From DASUBV01 sp036510065 (GTDB lineage: Bacteria > Actinomycetota > Actinomycetes > Streptosporangiales > Streptosporangiaceae), in contig DATCEO010000152.1 of assembly GCA_036510065.1 (NCBI GenBank), positions 1 through 64,000 of the forward strand: a stretch of DNA of 64,000 nucleotides, in the 5' to 3' direction. The notes beneath the pieces were generated by a model that made no database searches, had not been told where the DNA came from, and worked only from the letters and a program-made list of their open reading frames with translations. Below, piece by piece: positions 33,477 through 41,404 of this stretch. Both the position numbers and the translations under genes were made by a program. Within the stretch, counting starts at the first letter, position 1. Each line of letters starts with the position of its first letter.

Positions 33477-34877
33477 ATGGTCAATTCGCGCTCACCGGGC
33501 ACGGGGGGAGCCACCGCGGCTCCGCCGCTGCCCCTGGCCGGGATCCGCGTCATCGAGGTCGGCAGCTTCGTCGCCGTGCCGTCCGCCGGGCTGACGCTGC
33601 TGCAGCTCGGCGCGCGCGTGATCCGGGTGGACCCGGTCGGGGGCGCGCCCGACGTTGGCCGCTGGCCGCTGGGGCGGGACGGCCGGAGCCTGTACTGGGC
33701 GGGGCTCAACCGCGGCAAGGAATCTGTCGTGCTCGACCTGGCCGCCGCCCGCGGGCAGGAGCTCCTCCGGCGCCTGGTCGCCGCGGGCGGACCCGGCGGC
33801 GGCATCCTGCTGTCGAACGTGGCCGGCCAGCCGTGGCTGGCCGATGCGGTGCTGCGCCGCGGCCGGCCGGACCTGATCTACGCCCAGGTCCTGGGACGGC
33901 CCGGCGGGGCATCGGCCGTCGACTACACGATTAACGCCGCCTCGGGGCTGGCCCACGCGACCGGGCCGGCGGCCGGCCCGGGGCCGGTCAACGGCACGCT
34001 GCCGGCCTGGGACCTGCTCGCCGGCAGCTACACCGCGTCTGCCGTCCTGGCCGCGCTGCGGCGGCGCGACAGCTCCGGTCACGGTGCGTTCCTGCAGATC
34101 TCGCTGGAGGACGTGGCGATGGCCACGCTGACGACGCTCGGGTTCCTGCCCGAGGCCCACCTGACCGGGTCCAGCCGGCCGCCGCTGGGCAATCACGTCT
34201 ACGGGACCTTCGGCGTCGACCTGCCGCTGGCCGACGGCACCTCCGTCATGCTCGTGGCGCTCACCCCGCGGCACTGGCGCTCGCTGGTGCAGGTGACCGG
34301 CACCGGCCGCGCCGTCGGCGCGCTCGAGGCCGCGCTGGAGGCGGACTTCTCCCGCGAGGGCGATCGCTACACCCACCGCCACGTGCTCGTGGCGCTGCTG
34401 CGGCCGTGGTTCGAGGCCAGGAACCTGGAGGAGGTAGCGGCGGCGCTGCGCGGGTCGCCGGTGCTGTGGAGCCCGTTCCGCCGGTTCACCGATGTCGTCG
34501 CGGAACTCGTCGCGGCGCCGGGCTCGTCGGTCGTCACCGAGATCACCGAGGACGGCCTCGGCGAGGTCCTGGCCACGACGGGCCCGGTGCGGGGGATGAC
34601 CGGCACTGGCGCCGCGATGTGGCCAGGTGCGGCGGGGCCGGGGGCGGAGCCGGGCGCGGCGGGGCCGGGCGTGGCGGCCGAGCCGGGCGTGGGGCCGGGC
34701 GCGGGGCCGGGCGCGGCGGGGCCGGGCGCGGCGGCCGGGCCGGGCGCGGAGCCGGGCGTGGGGCCGGGCGTGGGGCCGGGCGTGGCGGCCGGGCCGGGCG
34801 CGGCGCCGCGGCTGGGCCAGGACACCGACGCCGTGCTGGCGGAACTGCTTGACGGCGAGGAGCCGTCGTCCGCTTGA
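33477..34877 (+). CDS. CaiB/BaiF CoA-transferase family protein, 2-methylfumaryl-CoA isomerase (Mct)-like
   Basis: 466 residues. The N-terminus (GIRVIEVGSFVAVPSAGLTL, then QLGARVIRVDPVGG, RWPLGRDGRSLYWAGLNRGK) and middle (GASAVDYTINAASGL, GPVNGTLPAWDLLAG) resemble what I remember of Chloroflexus Mct, which moves CoA within mesaconyl-CoA in the 3-hydroxypropionate bicycle. The ordinary C-terminus APRLGQDTDAVLAELL follows an insert of about 65 residues made of Gly-Pro-Gly-Ala/Val units. No other bicycle gene is nearby, so the actual substrate is open; a general CoA transferase is the safe reading. The start ATG has only a weak ribosome-binding site. Confidence 0.82.
   Translation: MVNSRSPGTGGATAAPPLPLAGIRVIEVGSFVAVPSAGLTLLQLGARVIRVDPVGGAPDVGRWPLGRDGRSLYWAGLNRGKESVVLDLAAARGQELLRRLVAAGGPGGGILLSNVAGQPWLADAVLRRGRPDLIYAQVLGRPGGASAVDYTINAASGLAHATGPAAGPGPVNGTLPAWDLLAGSYTASAVLAALRRRDSSGHGAFLQISLEDVAMATLTTLGFLPEAHLTGSSRPPLGNHVYGTFGVDLPLADGTSVMLVALTPRHWRSLVQVTGTGRAVGALEAALEADFSREGDRYTHRHVLVALLRPWFEARNLEEVAAALRGSPVLWSPFRRFTDVVAELVAAPGSSVVTEITEDGLGEVLATTGPVRGMTGTGAAMWPGAAGPGAEPGAAGPGVAAEPGVGPGAGPGAAGPGAAAGPGAEPGVGPGVGPGVAAGPGAAPRLGQDTDAVLAELLDGEEPSSA
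34618..34808. repeat. Degenerate GC-rich repeat encoding Gly-Pro-Ala/Val units
   Basis: A run of GGGCCGGGCGYGG-type units in frame inside the CoA-transferase gene encodes (GPGA/GPGV) units with Glu spacers. It is almost pure G/C and would be expected to vary in length and to be hard to sequence. Confidence 0.85.
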
Positions 34878-34976
34878 CGGTGCCCCCTTGACGATGCCGG
34901 TTTGGGGGGTGCTCGTTTGGGCGGTACCGGGCTTGCGGTCGCTGGAGCTGGTAGTTCGTGCTCCGCCGAAACTCGG

Positions 34977-35039
34977 CCGCTCATGATCACTACCGTTTTG
35001 TGGCGCTCCGCGCCTCGGAACGGTAGTGATCATGAGCGG
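34977..35039. repeat. Large perfect inverted repeat (21-bp arms)
   Basis: The arms contain TCATGATCACTACCGTT and its exact complement AACGGTAGTGATCATGA, extended by four matching bases outward (21 bp in all), separated by 21 bases. It lies about 120 bases before the AbiEi/DUF559 gene. A related single arm (ATGATCACTGCCGTTT) occurs exactly at that gene's stop codon (36118-36136). This is REP-like or mobile-element-like structure. Confidence 0.9.
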
Positions 35040-35155
35040 AGAAGCAGAGCGCAGGCGCAAGGCAACAGTCCACAGATGACTGGAGTGTCGGCCACCGTCC
35101 ACAGGCCAGGTTCAGCAGGCGACATGGCGATAGCCGCGCAGCCACGCTGGCTGAC

Positions 35156-36124
35156 ATGGGCCTCAGCCTTCCGCCGGACTGCCAGGAGCTCCTCAGCCGC
35201 CAGTCCGGCGTCATCTCGCGTGAGCAGGCAGTGCACGGCGGCATAGCCGTGGCCGCCATCCGCAACCAGCTGCGCTCCGGCCGGTGGCAGCGCCTGCAGG
35301 CTGGCGTGTACGCCATCTTCACGGGCGTCCCCAGCCGTGATGCTGAGCTATGGGCCGTCGTGCTGCGCGCAGGCTCGGGCGCAGCCCTGAGCCATGAGAC
35401 CGCGGCGGAGCTGCACGGCATGGCCAGCTATCGCGGCCAGGCGACCCACGTCACCGTGCCGGCCACCCGGCATCCCGTGCCGATCCGCGGCGCGGTCATC
35501 CATCTGTCCGGCCGGCTGGATCAGGCCAGGCATCCCGTCATGCTGCCGCCGAGGACGCGGGTCGAGGACACAGTGATTGACCTGACGCAGGCGGCGGCCA
35601 GCTTCGACGACGCGTTCGGCTGGCTGTGCTGCGGCGTCGGCCGGCGGCTGACGACAGCGGCCCGATTGCAGGCCGCGCTGGATGCCCGGCCGAAGGTCCG
35701 CTGGCGAGCCGGCCTCACGGCCGTACTCAGCGACATCGGCTCCGGGGTGACTTCCGGCCTCGAGTACCGCTACGTCACTGGTGTGGAACGGGCTCACGGC
35801 ATGCCGCCCGCACGCCGGCAGGCCAAGGTCGTGCTCGGCCTGCGGACCCGCTACGTGGACAACCTGTACGAGGACGCCGGCCTGGCCGTCGAGCTCGACG
35901 GCCAGGCCGCCCACTCCATCGAGGACCGCTGGTCGGACATGCACCGGGACAACGCGCACGCCACCGCGGGCCTCATCACGTTGCGCTACAACTGGGCGGA
36001 CGTGACCCTGCGACCGTGCCAGGTCGCCGGCCAGGTCGCCGACGTGCTGCGACAGCGCGGCCGGCCCGTCCGGGTGCGACGCTGCGGGCCCGGCTGTGCA
36101 GTGAATGTGACCAGGTCCGCATGA
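35156..36124 (+). CDS. AbiEi-type N-terminal domain protein with C-terminal DUF559-like nuclease domain
   Basis: 322 residues. The N-terminal winged-helix region (LLSRQSGVISREQAVHGG, AIRNQLRSGRWQRLQAGVYA) is the AbiEi-type antitoxin/transcription-regulator domain. The C-terminal part (ARRQAKVVLGLRTRYVDNLYEDAGLAVELDG..., HRDNAHATAGLITLRYNWAD) matches the DUF559/Vsr-like PD-(D/E)XK fold, with D and E-x-D as likely metal ligands. This fusion is widespread and poorly understood in actinobacteria; no AbiEii toxin is adjacent. The gene is flanked by related palindromic repeats, one of them overlapping the stop codon. Confidence 0.8.
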   Translation: MGLSLPPDCQELLSRQSGVISREQAVHGGIAVAAIRNQLRSGRWQRLQAGVYAIFTGVPSRDAELWAVVLRAGSGAALSHETAAELHGMASYRGQATHVTVPATRHPVPIRGAVIHLSGRLDQARHPVMLPPRTRVEDTVIDLTQAAASFDDAFGWLCCGVGRRLTTAARLQAALDARPKVRWRAGLTAVLSDIGSGVTSGLEYRYVTGVERAHGMPPARRQAKVVLGLRTRYVDNLYEDAGLAVELDGQAAHSIEDRWSDMHRDNAHATAGLITLRYNWADVTLRPCQVAGQVADVLRQRGRPVRVRRCGPGCAVNVTRSA

Positions 36125-36136
36125 TCACTGCCGTTT
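36118..36136. repeat. Repeat copy ATGATCACTGCCGTTT at the gene's 3' end
   Basis: Differs by one base (G for A) from the repeat arm upstream of the AbiEi/DUF559 gene. The stop codon TGA of that gene lies inside it, so the gene is bracketed by copies. Confidence 0.75.
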
Positions 36137-36155
36137 GCCGCACGCAAGGATGGTG

Positions 36156-36932
36156 TCAGGGGCGCCGGTAGCGCAGGACGGCGATGGGCGTGAAGATGAG
36201 GAGCAGCCCGGCGGACCACGCGATCGCCAGGGCGACGTCGCTGCCGGAACCCGCGAGCGCCGCCCGGACGGCGTCGACCATGGGCGTGATCGGCTGGTAG
36301 CGGGCGAACGGCTGGAGCCACCCCGGCATGGAGCCCACCGGGACATAGGTCGCGGACAGGAACGCGAGGATGAACGCGATGAGCGACATGCCCTGGGCCG
36401 CCTCGGCGTTCGGCGCCAGCAGCCCGATGACCATGAACACCACCGTGAACACCAGGCCGTAGAGCAGGCACAGGCCGAGAGCGGCCAGGCCATCCAGGGT
36501 GCTGCCGGTCAGCCGGAAGCCGAACGCGAAGCCGAGCCCGGCGGTGAACACGATCGACCAGGCGTTCGTCGTGAAGTCCGCCAGCGTCCGGCCGGCGACG
36601 ATCGAGTACCGGGGGATCGGCAGCGAGAGCAGCCGGTCGGTGAACCCCTCGGCCCGGTCCTGGGCCACCGCCACGGCGATGCCGCCACCGCTGAACAAGA
36701 CGATGGTGGCGACGTAGCCGGGCACGAGATAGTTGACGTAGGTGGTCCCGCCGGCGTGGATGGCGCCGCCGAACACGAAGCGGAAGCTGAACAGGAACAG
36801 CCCGGCCTGGACCATGCCCATGACGAACAGGCCAGGGGTCCGGAAGTACTTGCGCAGCGTCCGGCGGGCCACCTCCCGGGCCGCCCCGGCCGCCCGGGGC
36901 GGCCCGGCCGGGATCGCGATCGCTGATGTCAT
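36156..36932 (-). CDS. ABC-2 type transporter permease
   Basis: 258 residues with six predicted membrane helices (GLFVMGMVQAGLFLFSFRFV, VNYLVPGYVATIVLFSGG, AWSIVFTAGLGFAFG, ALGLCLLYGLVFTVVFMVIG and others) and the ABC-2 signature region YVPVGSMPGWLQPFARYQPI. It is the membrane half of an efflux pump of the drug-resistance (DrrB-like) type. Its ATG overlaps the stop of the ATPase gene (ATGA). A PadR regulator is divergent from the ATPase gene. Confidence 0.93.
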   Translation of the reverse strand: MTSAIAIPAGPPRAAGAAREVARRTLRKYFRTPGLFVMGMVQAGLFLFSFRFVFGGAIHAGGTTYVNYLVPGYVATIVLFSGGGIAVAVAQDRAEGFTDRLLSLPIPRYSIVAGRTLADFTTNAWSIVFTAGLGFAFGFRLTGSTLDGLAALGLCLLYGLVFTVVFMVIGLLAPNAEAAQGMSLIAFILAFLSATYVPVGSMPGWLQPFARYQPITPMVDAVRAALAGSGSDVALAIAWSAGLLLIFTPIAVLRYRRP

Positions 36933-37975
36933 CGGGGGATTCCCTCTCTGTAGCAGGCGGTGGCGTTGGGTTCGGTGGTCTCGTGCCCGGCGCTTTCCGG
37001 CCCGGTGGCGGTGGGCGGCGCGGCGGCCTCTCCGGTGAGGGCCAGGAACACCTCATCCAGCGTCGGCCGCCGCAGGCCGATCTCCTCGACCGCGATCCCG
37101 GCCTCCGCCAGGTCGCGGATCACCCGGCCGAGATCCGCCGCTCCGTCAGCTGTCCGGGCCCGGGCGTGCCGTCCGCCGGCGTCGAGCGCCGGCGTGCTCC
37201 CGGCGCGGTGCGCCAGGATGCGCTCCGCCGCGCCCAGCAACGCCGGGTCGGCCACGGCGACCTCGATGACGTCCCGGCCGACGCTGGCCTTGAGCTCGGG
37301 CAGCGTGCCCGAGGCGATGGCCCGGCCGTGGTCGATCACCACGACGTGGTCGGCCAGCTCGTCGGCCTCGTCCAGATAGTGCGTGGTGAGCAGGACATCG
37401 GTGCCGCCGGCCACCAGGCGGCGTACCGCGTCCCACACCTCGGCCCGGCTCGCGGGGTCCAGCCCGGTCGTCGGCTCATCCAGCAGCAGCAGCCGCGGCG
37501 CGCCGACCAGGCTGGCGCCGAGGTCGAGCCGCCGCCGCTGCCCGCCCGAGTAGGTCCCGCAGCGCCGGTCGGCCACCTCGCCCAGGCTGAGCTGGTCGAT
37601 CACCGCCGCTGCGGCCCGCCGCGCGGCGTCCCGGCGGTGGCCGAAGAGCCGGGCGGTCATCTCCAGGTTCTCCCGCCCGGTCATCGCCGGCTCGACCGCG
37701 GCGAACTGCCCGGCCAGTCCGATGTCCCGGCGCACCGCCAGCGGATCGCGGGCGACATTGACGCCCCGGACCCGCAGCTCACCGCTGGCGGGCCGGAGCA
37801 GCGTGGCGACCGTGCGCACGAACGTGGTCTTGCCCGCGCCGTTGCGCCCGAGGATGGCCAGCACCTCGCCTGGCGGGGCGACCAGGTCTAGGCCGTCCAG
37901 GGCCGTGATCTTGCCGAACCGGACGGTGACGCCGCGAGCCTCCAGGAGCGGCGTGCCGGTGGCACCGATAGTCAT
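36929..37975 (-). CDS. ABC transporter ATP-binding protein, daunorubicin-resistance (DrrA)-like
   Basis: About 348 residues from the ATG at 37975. Motifs: Walker A GRNGAGKTT, Q-loop LAGQFAAVEPAMTG, signature YSGGQRRRLDLG, Walker B LLLLDEPTTGLD, and H-loop LTTHYLDEADELAD. The C-terminal extension of about 100 residues ends with a VEEIGLRRPTLDEVFLALTG motif typical of DrrA-type exporters. It powers the permease encoded immediately downstream. Expression is probably controlled by the divergent PadR gene through the ACTAGT-rich intergenic region. Confidence 0.94.
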   Translation of the reverse strand: MTIGATGTPLLEARGVTVRFGKITALDGLDLVAPPGEVLAILGRNGAGKTTFVRTVATLLRPASGELRVRGVNVARDPLAVRRDIGLAGQFAAVEPAMTGRENLEMTARLFGHRRDAARRAAAAVIDQLSLGEVADRRCGTYSGGQRRRLDLGASLVGAPRLLLLDEPTTGLDPASRAEVWDAVRRLVAGGTDVLLTTHYLDEADELADHVVVIDHGRAIASGTLPELKASVGRDVIEVAVADPALLGAAERILAHRAGSTPALDAGGRHARARTADGAADLGRVIRDLAEAGIAVEEIGLRRPTLDEVFLALTGEAAAPPTATGPESAGHETTEPNATACYREGIPR

Positions 37976-38041
37976 CTCGTTGCTCGCCCTTCGGTTTGAC
38001 TGCCGAGTCGGCGGCCGGATGGCCGCTGTAGTGTTCTGGAC

Positions 38042-38127
38042 ACTAGTAAATAAGAGACTTAAAGTAAAGAGACTAGTTACTAGTAAACTATTAGTCACGT
38101 TCAGCAACTAGTGCCCGGAGAACTAGT
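38042..38127. promoter_or_regulatory. Cluster of five ACTAGT palindromes in an AT-rich divergent promoter
   Basis: ACTAGT occurs at 38042, 38072, 38079, 38107 and 38122, five times in 86 bases of unusually AT-rich DNA (for example AAATAAGAGACTTAAAGTAA). It lies between the divergent ABC operon and the padR gene. A rare six-mer repeated this densely is a strong operator candidate for the PadR protein. Confidence 0.8.
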
Positions 38128-38151
38128 AGAGTGCTGATCGTGGAGCCCACG

Positions 38152-38766
38152 ATGCGCCGGTCGCCGATTGCCCTGGTCGTGCTGAGCCTGCTCAGGTCCG
38201 CGCCGCTGCATCCCTACGGCATGCAGCGGCTCATCCGGCAGTGGGGCAAGGATCAGGTGGTCAACGTCGGGCAGCGGGCCAACCTGTACAAGACGATCAG
38301 GCGGCTGAACGAGGCCGGGCTGATCGCGGTCCGGCAGACCGAGCGGGATCAGCAGTACCCCGAGCGCACCGTGTACGAGCTGACCGACGAGGGCCGCCGG
38401 GAGGGGGCGCAGTGGCTGGCCGAGATGCTGGCCACGCCCCGCAACGAGTTCCCCGAGTTCCCCGCCGCCCTGTCCTTCGTCATGCTGCTGGCGCCCGAGC
38501 AGGCGCTGGCCGTGCTCGGCCAGCGCGCGACCGCGGTCCGCGCGGACCTGGACCGGATCGAGGCCGGCCTGGCGACCTACGCGGCCACCTTGCCGCGGGT
38601 GACGATGATCGAGGACGAGTACCAGCGCGCGATGCTCGCGGCCGAGCTGGGCTGGCTGGACGGCGTGCTCGACGATCTCCGGACCGGCGCCCTGACCTGG
38701 AGCGAAGAAAGCCTGGCCGAACTGGCGGGGAGCGAGCTGGCGGAGCCCTCGGCGCCGCCCGACTAG
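38152..38766 (+). CDS. PadR family transcriptional regulator (long form)
   Basis: About 204 residues from the ATG at 38152, which has GGAG six bases upstream; a GTG at 38131 is an alternative. The N-terminal winged helix (SPIALVVLSLLRSAPLHPYGM, LYKTIRRLNEAGLI, TVYELTDEGRREG) and the C-terminal four-helix dimer domain (Vir_Act_alpha_C type, DRIEAGLATYAATLP) are both present. It probably represses the divergent ABC exporter in the absence of a ligand that is also the exported compound. Confidence 0.92.
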   Translation: MRRSPIALVVLSLLRSAPLHPYGMQRLIRQWGKDQVVNVGQRANLYKTIRRLNEAGLIAVRQTERDQQYPERTVYELTDEGRREGAQWLAEMLATPRNEFPEFPAALSFVMLLAPEQALAVLGQRATAVRADLDRIEAGLATYAATLPRVTMIEDEYQRAMLAAELGWLDGVLDDLRTGALTWSEESLAELAGSELAEPSAPPD

Positions 38767-38923
38767 CGTCAGCGCACTGCGACGCTGGCCGCCGGCGACG
38801 AGCGCCGCTGACTCATGCGTCGCCGGGCAGGTCCCGGATCATCTCGATGATCTCGGCTGGCCCGTAGCCCTGCCGGGCGGGGACGGACTGCTGGCCGGAG
38901 CGACATCGCGAACTCTCCGGACG

Positions 38924-39577
38924 TCAACTACTCGGCCGCTCTCCTGCCTGCCCGCCGCGGGCGGCCATGATCGCGTCGCTGACCGGCTCGTCGGCCAGGT
39001 ACGGCGGGGCCGGCTCGTACTGGAGGTACCGGCGGACCTGGCGCGCGTGATCGCGGCCGTGCAGGGCTCCCACGAGCCACAGCGCCATGTCGATGCCGGC
39101 CGAGACGCCCTGGCTGGTGACCAGGCTGCCGTCGACGACGTAGCGGGCGTCGCGGATCACGGTGATATCACCGCGTTCCTGCAGGGTGTCCTCGAAGGCG
39201 AAGTGGGTGGCGACCCGGCGGCCGCGGGCGGGGCCGGCCTCGTGCAGGAGCAGGGCACCGGTGCAGACGCTGGTCGTCCAGGCGGCGGTCGCGGATACGG
39301 CGCGGATCCAGCCGGTGATCGCCGGGCTGGACACCTCGCGGCGGGTGCCCGTGCCGCCCGGCACCAGCAGCACGTCCAGTGCCGGATGGTCGCCGAGGGT
39401 GTGGTCGGGCAGCACGCGCAGGCCCTTGGCGCACCGGACCGGGTCGTTGCCCTCGGCGATGAGCACCGCGGTGTCGGCGTCGTCGCGCAGCATGCGGGAG
39501 GTGGTAAACACCTCCCACGGCCCGATGAAGTCCAGCTCTTCCGCGCCATCGAAGATCAGCAGTCCGTACGTTGTCAC
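38924..39577 (-). CDS. DJ-1/PfpI family protein, isonitrile-hydratase-like
   Basis: About 217 residues from a GTG at 39577 that overlaps the upstream gene's stop (GTGA). The fold is that of glutamine amidotransferase-like DJ-1 proteins: GLLIFDGAEELDFIGPWEVF, VLLVPGGTGTR and the nucleophile elbow TTSVCTGALLLHEAG with a conserved Cys, then GVSAGIDMALWLV. The GPxEVF start resembles isonitrile hydratases and the N-terminal domain of GlxA regulators. It is coupled to a GlxA-type regulator. Confidence 0.87.
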   Translation of the reverse strand: MTTYGLLIFDGAEELDFIGPWEVFTTSRMLRDDADTAVLIAEGNDPVRCAKGLRVLPDHTLGDHPALDVLLVPGGTGTRREVSSPAITGWIRAVSATAAWTTSVCTGALLLHEAGPARGRRVATHFAFEDTLQERGDITVIRDARYVVDGSLVTSQGVSAGIDMALWLVGALHGRDHARQVRRYLQYEPAPPYLADEPVSDAIMAARGGQAGERPSS

Positions 39578-40542
39578 GTGAGCTCCCTGGTTGACCGGAA
39601 CCGGGTCCGGTAGTCGGCTGGCGCGATCCTGGCGTGCCGGTGGAAGGCCCGGCGAAGCGTCTCCGCGGTGCCGAAGCCGCAGCGCCGCGCGATGGTGTCG
39701 ACCGGGTCGTCGGTGCCCGTGAGCGCGCGCTGCGCTGCCTCGATCCGGACGCGCTCGACGTAGGCCGCAGGCGGGGTGCCGACCTCGGCGGTGAACCGGC
39801 GCTGCAGGTGCCGCGGGCTCAGGCCAGCCTGGCCGGCCAGGTCCTCGATGCCGTGCCTGGCGCCAGGATCGGCGTGAATGGCCGATACGGCCGCGCGGAT
39901 CGGGTCGGTTCGCGGCTGCGCCGACCACAGCGGCACGCTGAACTGGGACTGGCTGCCGGGGCGGCGCAGGAACATGACCATCTCCTGGGCCACCTGGTGC
40001 GCGATGTCGCGGCCCAGGTCCTCCTCGACCAGCGCCAGCGAGAGGTCCATCCCGGCCGTCACGCCGGCCGACGTCCAGACCCTGCCGTCGCGGATGAAGA
40101 TCGGATCGCAGTCGACGCGCAGGTCGGGATGCTGGCGGGTGAGCTGCTCGGCGCGGCCCCAGTGGGTCGTGACCGTGCGCCCGGCGATGAGCCCGGCCGC
40201 GGCCAGCAGGAACACTCCGCTGCAGACCGAGGTGACGCGCCGGGCGCCCGTCCCGGCCGCCGCGATCCAGTTCACCAGCCGCTCATCGTGACACGCCTGG
40301 TCGACGCCGGCTCCTCCGGCAATGACCAGCGTGTCGACGCCGTCAGGGCCGCTGTCCCGGACGCCGGCCGCGTGCACCGGCAGGCCGCTGGCGGACCGGA
40401 CCAGGCCCGCGCTGGCGGCCACGACTTCGCAGGCGTAACCGCCGCCGAGCCCGGCCGCACAGCTGAACACCTCATGCGGGCCGACCATGTCGAGCGGCTG
40501 GAAGCCATCGAAGATGACAAAGACGGTCCTGAGCTGTTCCAC
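39574..40542 (-). CDS. GlxA family transcriptional regulator (DJ-1-like + AraC HTH)
   Basis: About 322 residues (GTG at 40542 preferred; GTG at 40578 possible). The N-terminal DJ-1/PfpI-type ligand domain (FVIFDGFQPLDMVGPHEVF, VTSVCSGVFLLAAAG) is followed by an AraC-type double HTH (IEDLAGQAGLSPRHLQRRFT, DPVDTIARRCGFGTAETLRR, FHRHARIAPADYRTRF). It probably regulates its own operon, including the coupled PfpI-like protein that shares its N-terminal fold. Effector unknown. Confidence 0.92.
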   Translation of the reverse strand: MEQLRTVFVIFDGFQPLDMVGPHEVFSCAAGLGGGYACEVVAASAGLVRSASGLPVHAAGVRDSGPDGVDTLVIAGGAGVDQACHDERLVNWIAAAGTGARRVTSVCSGVFLLAAAGLIAGRTVTTHWGRAEQLTRQHPDLRVDCDPIFIRDGRVWTSAGVTAGMDLSLALVEEDLGRDIAHQVAQEMVMFLRRPGSQSQFSVPLWSAQPRTDPIRAAVSAIHADPGARHGIEDLAGQAGLSPRHLQRRFTAEVGTPPAAYVERVRIEAAQRALTGTDDPVDTIARRCGFGTAETLRRAFHRHARIAPADYRTRFRSTRELT

Positions 40543-40596
40543 GCCTCTACCGTGCCGGGCGCCGGGCGATGGCGTCAACGACGCCTACCCCACGTT

Positions 40597-41169
40597 TTAC
40601 GCCATCGCGTGACCAGTCACGGCGGGGGCGTAGGCGAGATGGACGACTCCGTTGCTGTAGGCCTCGGATCCGGCCAGGGCGAGCTTCGTGGCCGGGCCGC
40701 TGTCGGCGAGCAGCCGCTGGCCGGCGCCGCGCGCCACCGGATAGACGAACAGGTGCAGCTCGTCGACCAGGCCGTCGGCGAGCATCGCCCGGACCAGCGC
40801 GCCGCTGCCGCTGACGTAGATGTCGCCGTCGACCTTGTCCTTGAGGTCACCGATGGCGTCCGCGCGGTAGGGGCCAAGGATGGCGGAGTTGTTCCACTCC
40901 GCGGTCTCCAGCGAGCCGGAGACGACGTACTTGGGCGACTCGTTAAAGAACGGCGCGCCCGGGTCCTCCTCGGCGGTCCGGGCGGACCACGCCGGGGCAA
41001 ACATCTCGAATGTCCGGCGTCCCAGCAAGATCGCCTGGCACGTCCCCGTGATCGCGCCGATGGCCTCGCCCATCCTGGGATCGAACCCGAACTCGAACGT
41101 CCAGGACGGGTCCTCGAAGACACCATCCAGGGCGATGAACTCATGCACTTTGATCGCGCCCACGGTCAT
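40597..41169 (-). CDS. Dihydrofolate reductase (RibD C-terminal) family protein
   Basis: About 190 residues. It begins MTVGAIKVHEFIALDGVFED and continues with the family pattern ILLGRRTFEMFAPAW, KYVVSGSL, IYVSGSGALVRAMLADGLVDEL and the C-terminal SNGVVHLAYAP. These small DHFR-like oxidoreductases are common in actinobacteria and their substrates are mostly unknown. The ribosome-binding site GGGAG is close to the ATG; a GTG two codons later (41163) is possible. Upstream of GlxA on the same strand by 54 bases. Confidence 0.9.
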   Translation of the reverse strand: MTVGAIKVHEFIALDGVFEDPSWTFEFGFDPRMGEAIGAITGTCQAILLGRRTFEMFAPAWSARTAEEDPGAPFFNESPKYVVSGSLETAEWNNSAILGPYRADAIGDLKDKVDGDIYVSGSGALVRAMLADGLVDELHLFVYPVARGAGQRLLADSGPATKLALAGSEAYSNGVVHLAYAPAVTGHAMA

Positions 41170-41319
41170 CAACTCCCTGCTCTGTGCAGAGCTGCCTGCC
41201 CTGCACACCTCAGACGGGGCTCTCGCGGCAAACTCATCGGCGCTCCCGACCTGGCTACACCTACTGCCGACGAATCAACGACCCTGGACACTAGCATGCG
41301 AGCCACTATACTGTCTTGC

Positions 41320-41348
41320 GGTATATCGCAGTGGGGTATATCGTAGTG
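41320..41348. promoter_or_regulatory. Direct repeat GGTATATCGYAGTG (two copies), PadR operator candidate
   Basis: GGTATATCGCAGTG at 41320-41333 and GGTATATCGTAGTG at 41335-41348, 15 bp apart, in an AT-rich patch 57 bases before the padR start. A further TACTGTC-like stretch precedes them. The spacing of about one and a half helical turns suits a dimeric or tandem regulator. Confidence 0.7.
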
Positions 41349-41404
41349 CGTAGTAATGAGCCGAGGGGCAATGTCCGAGCGGGCGGCAGGAGCAGGAGGA
41401 CGAC

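Noticed and set aside
33477..34877. Evidence for a complete 3-hydroxypropionate bicycle
   Set aside because: Only one Mct-like gene is present; no malonyl-CoA reductase, propionyl-CoA synthase or mesaconyl-CoA hydratase genes are in the window.
38767..38923. Short minus-strand tail ending GPAEIIEMIRDLPGDA
   Set aside because: It looks protein-like over about 20 residues, but no start or upstream homology is visible; too short to call even as a pseudogene.
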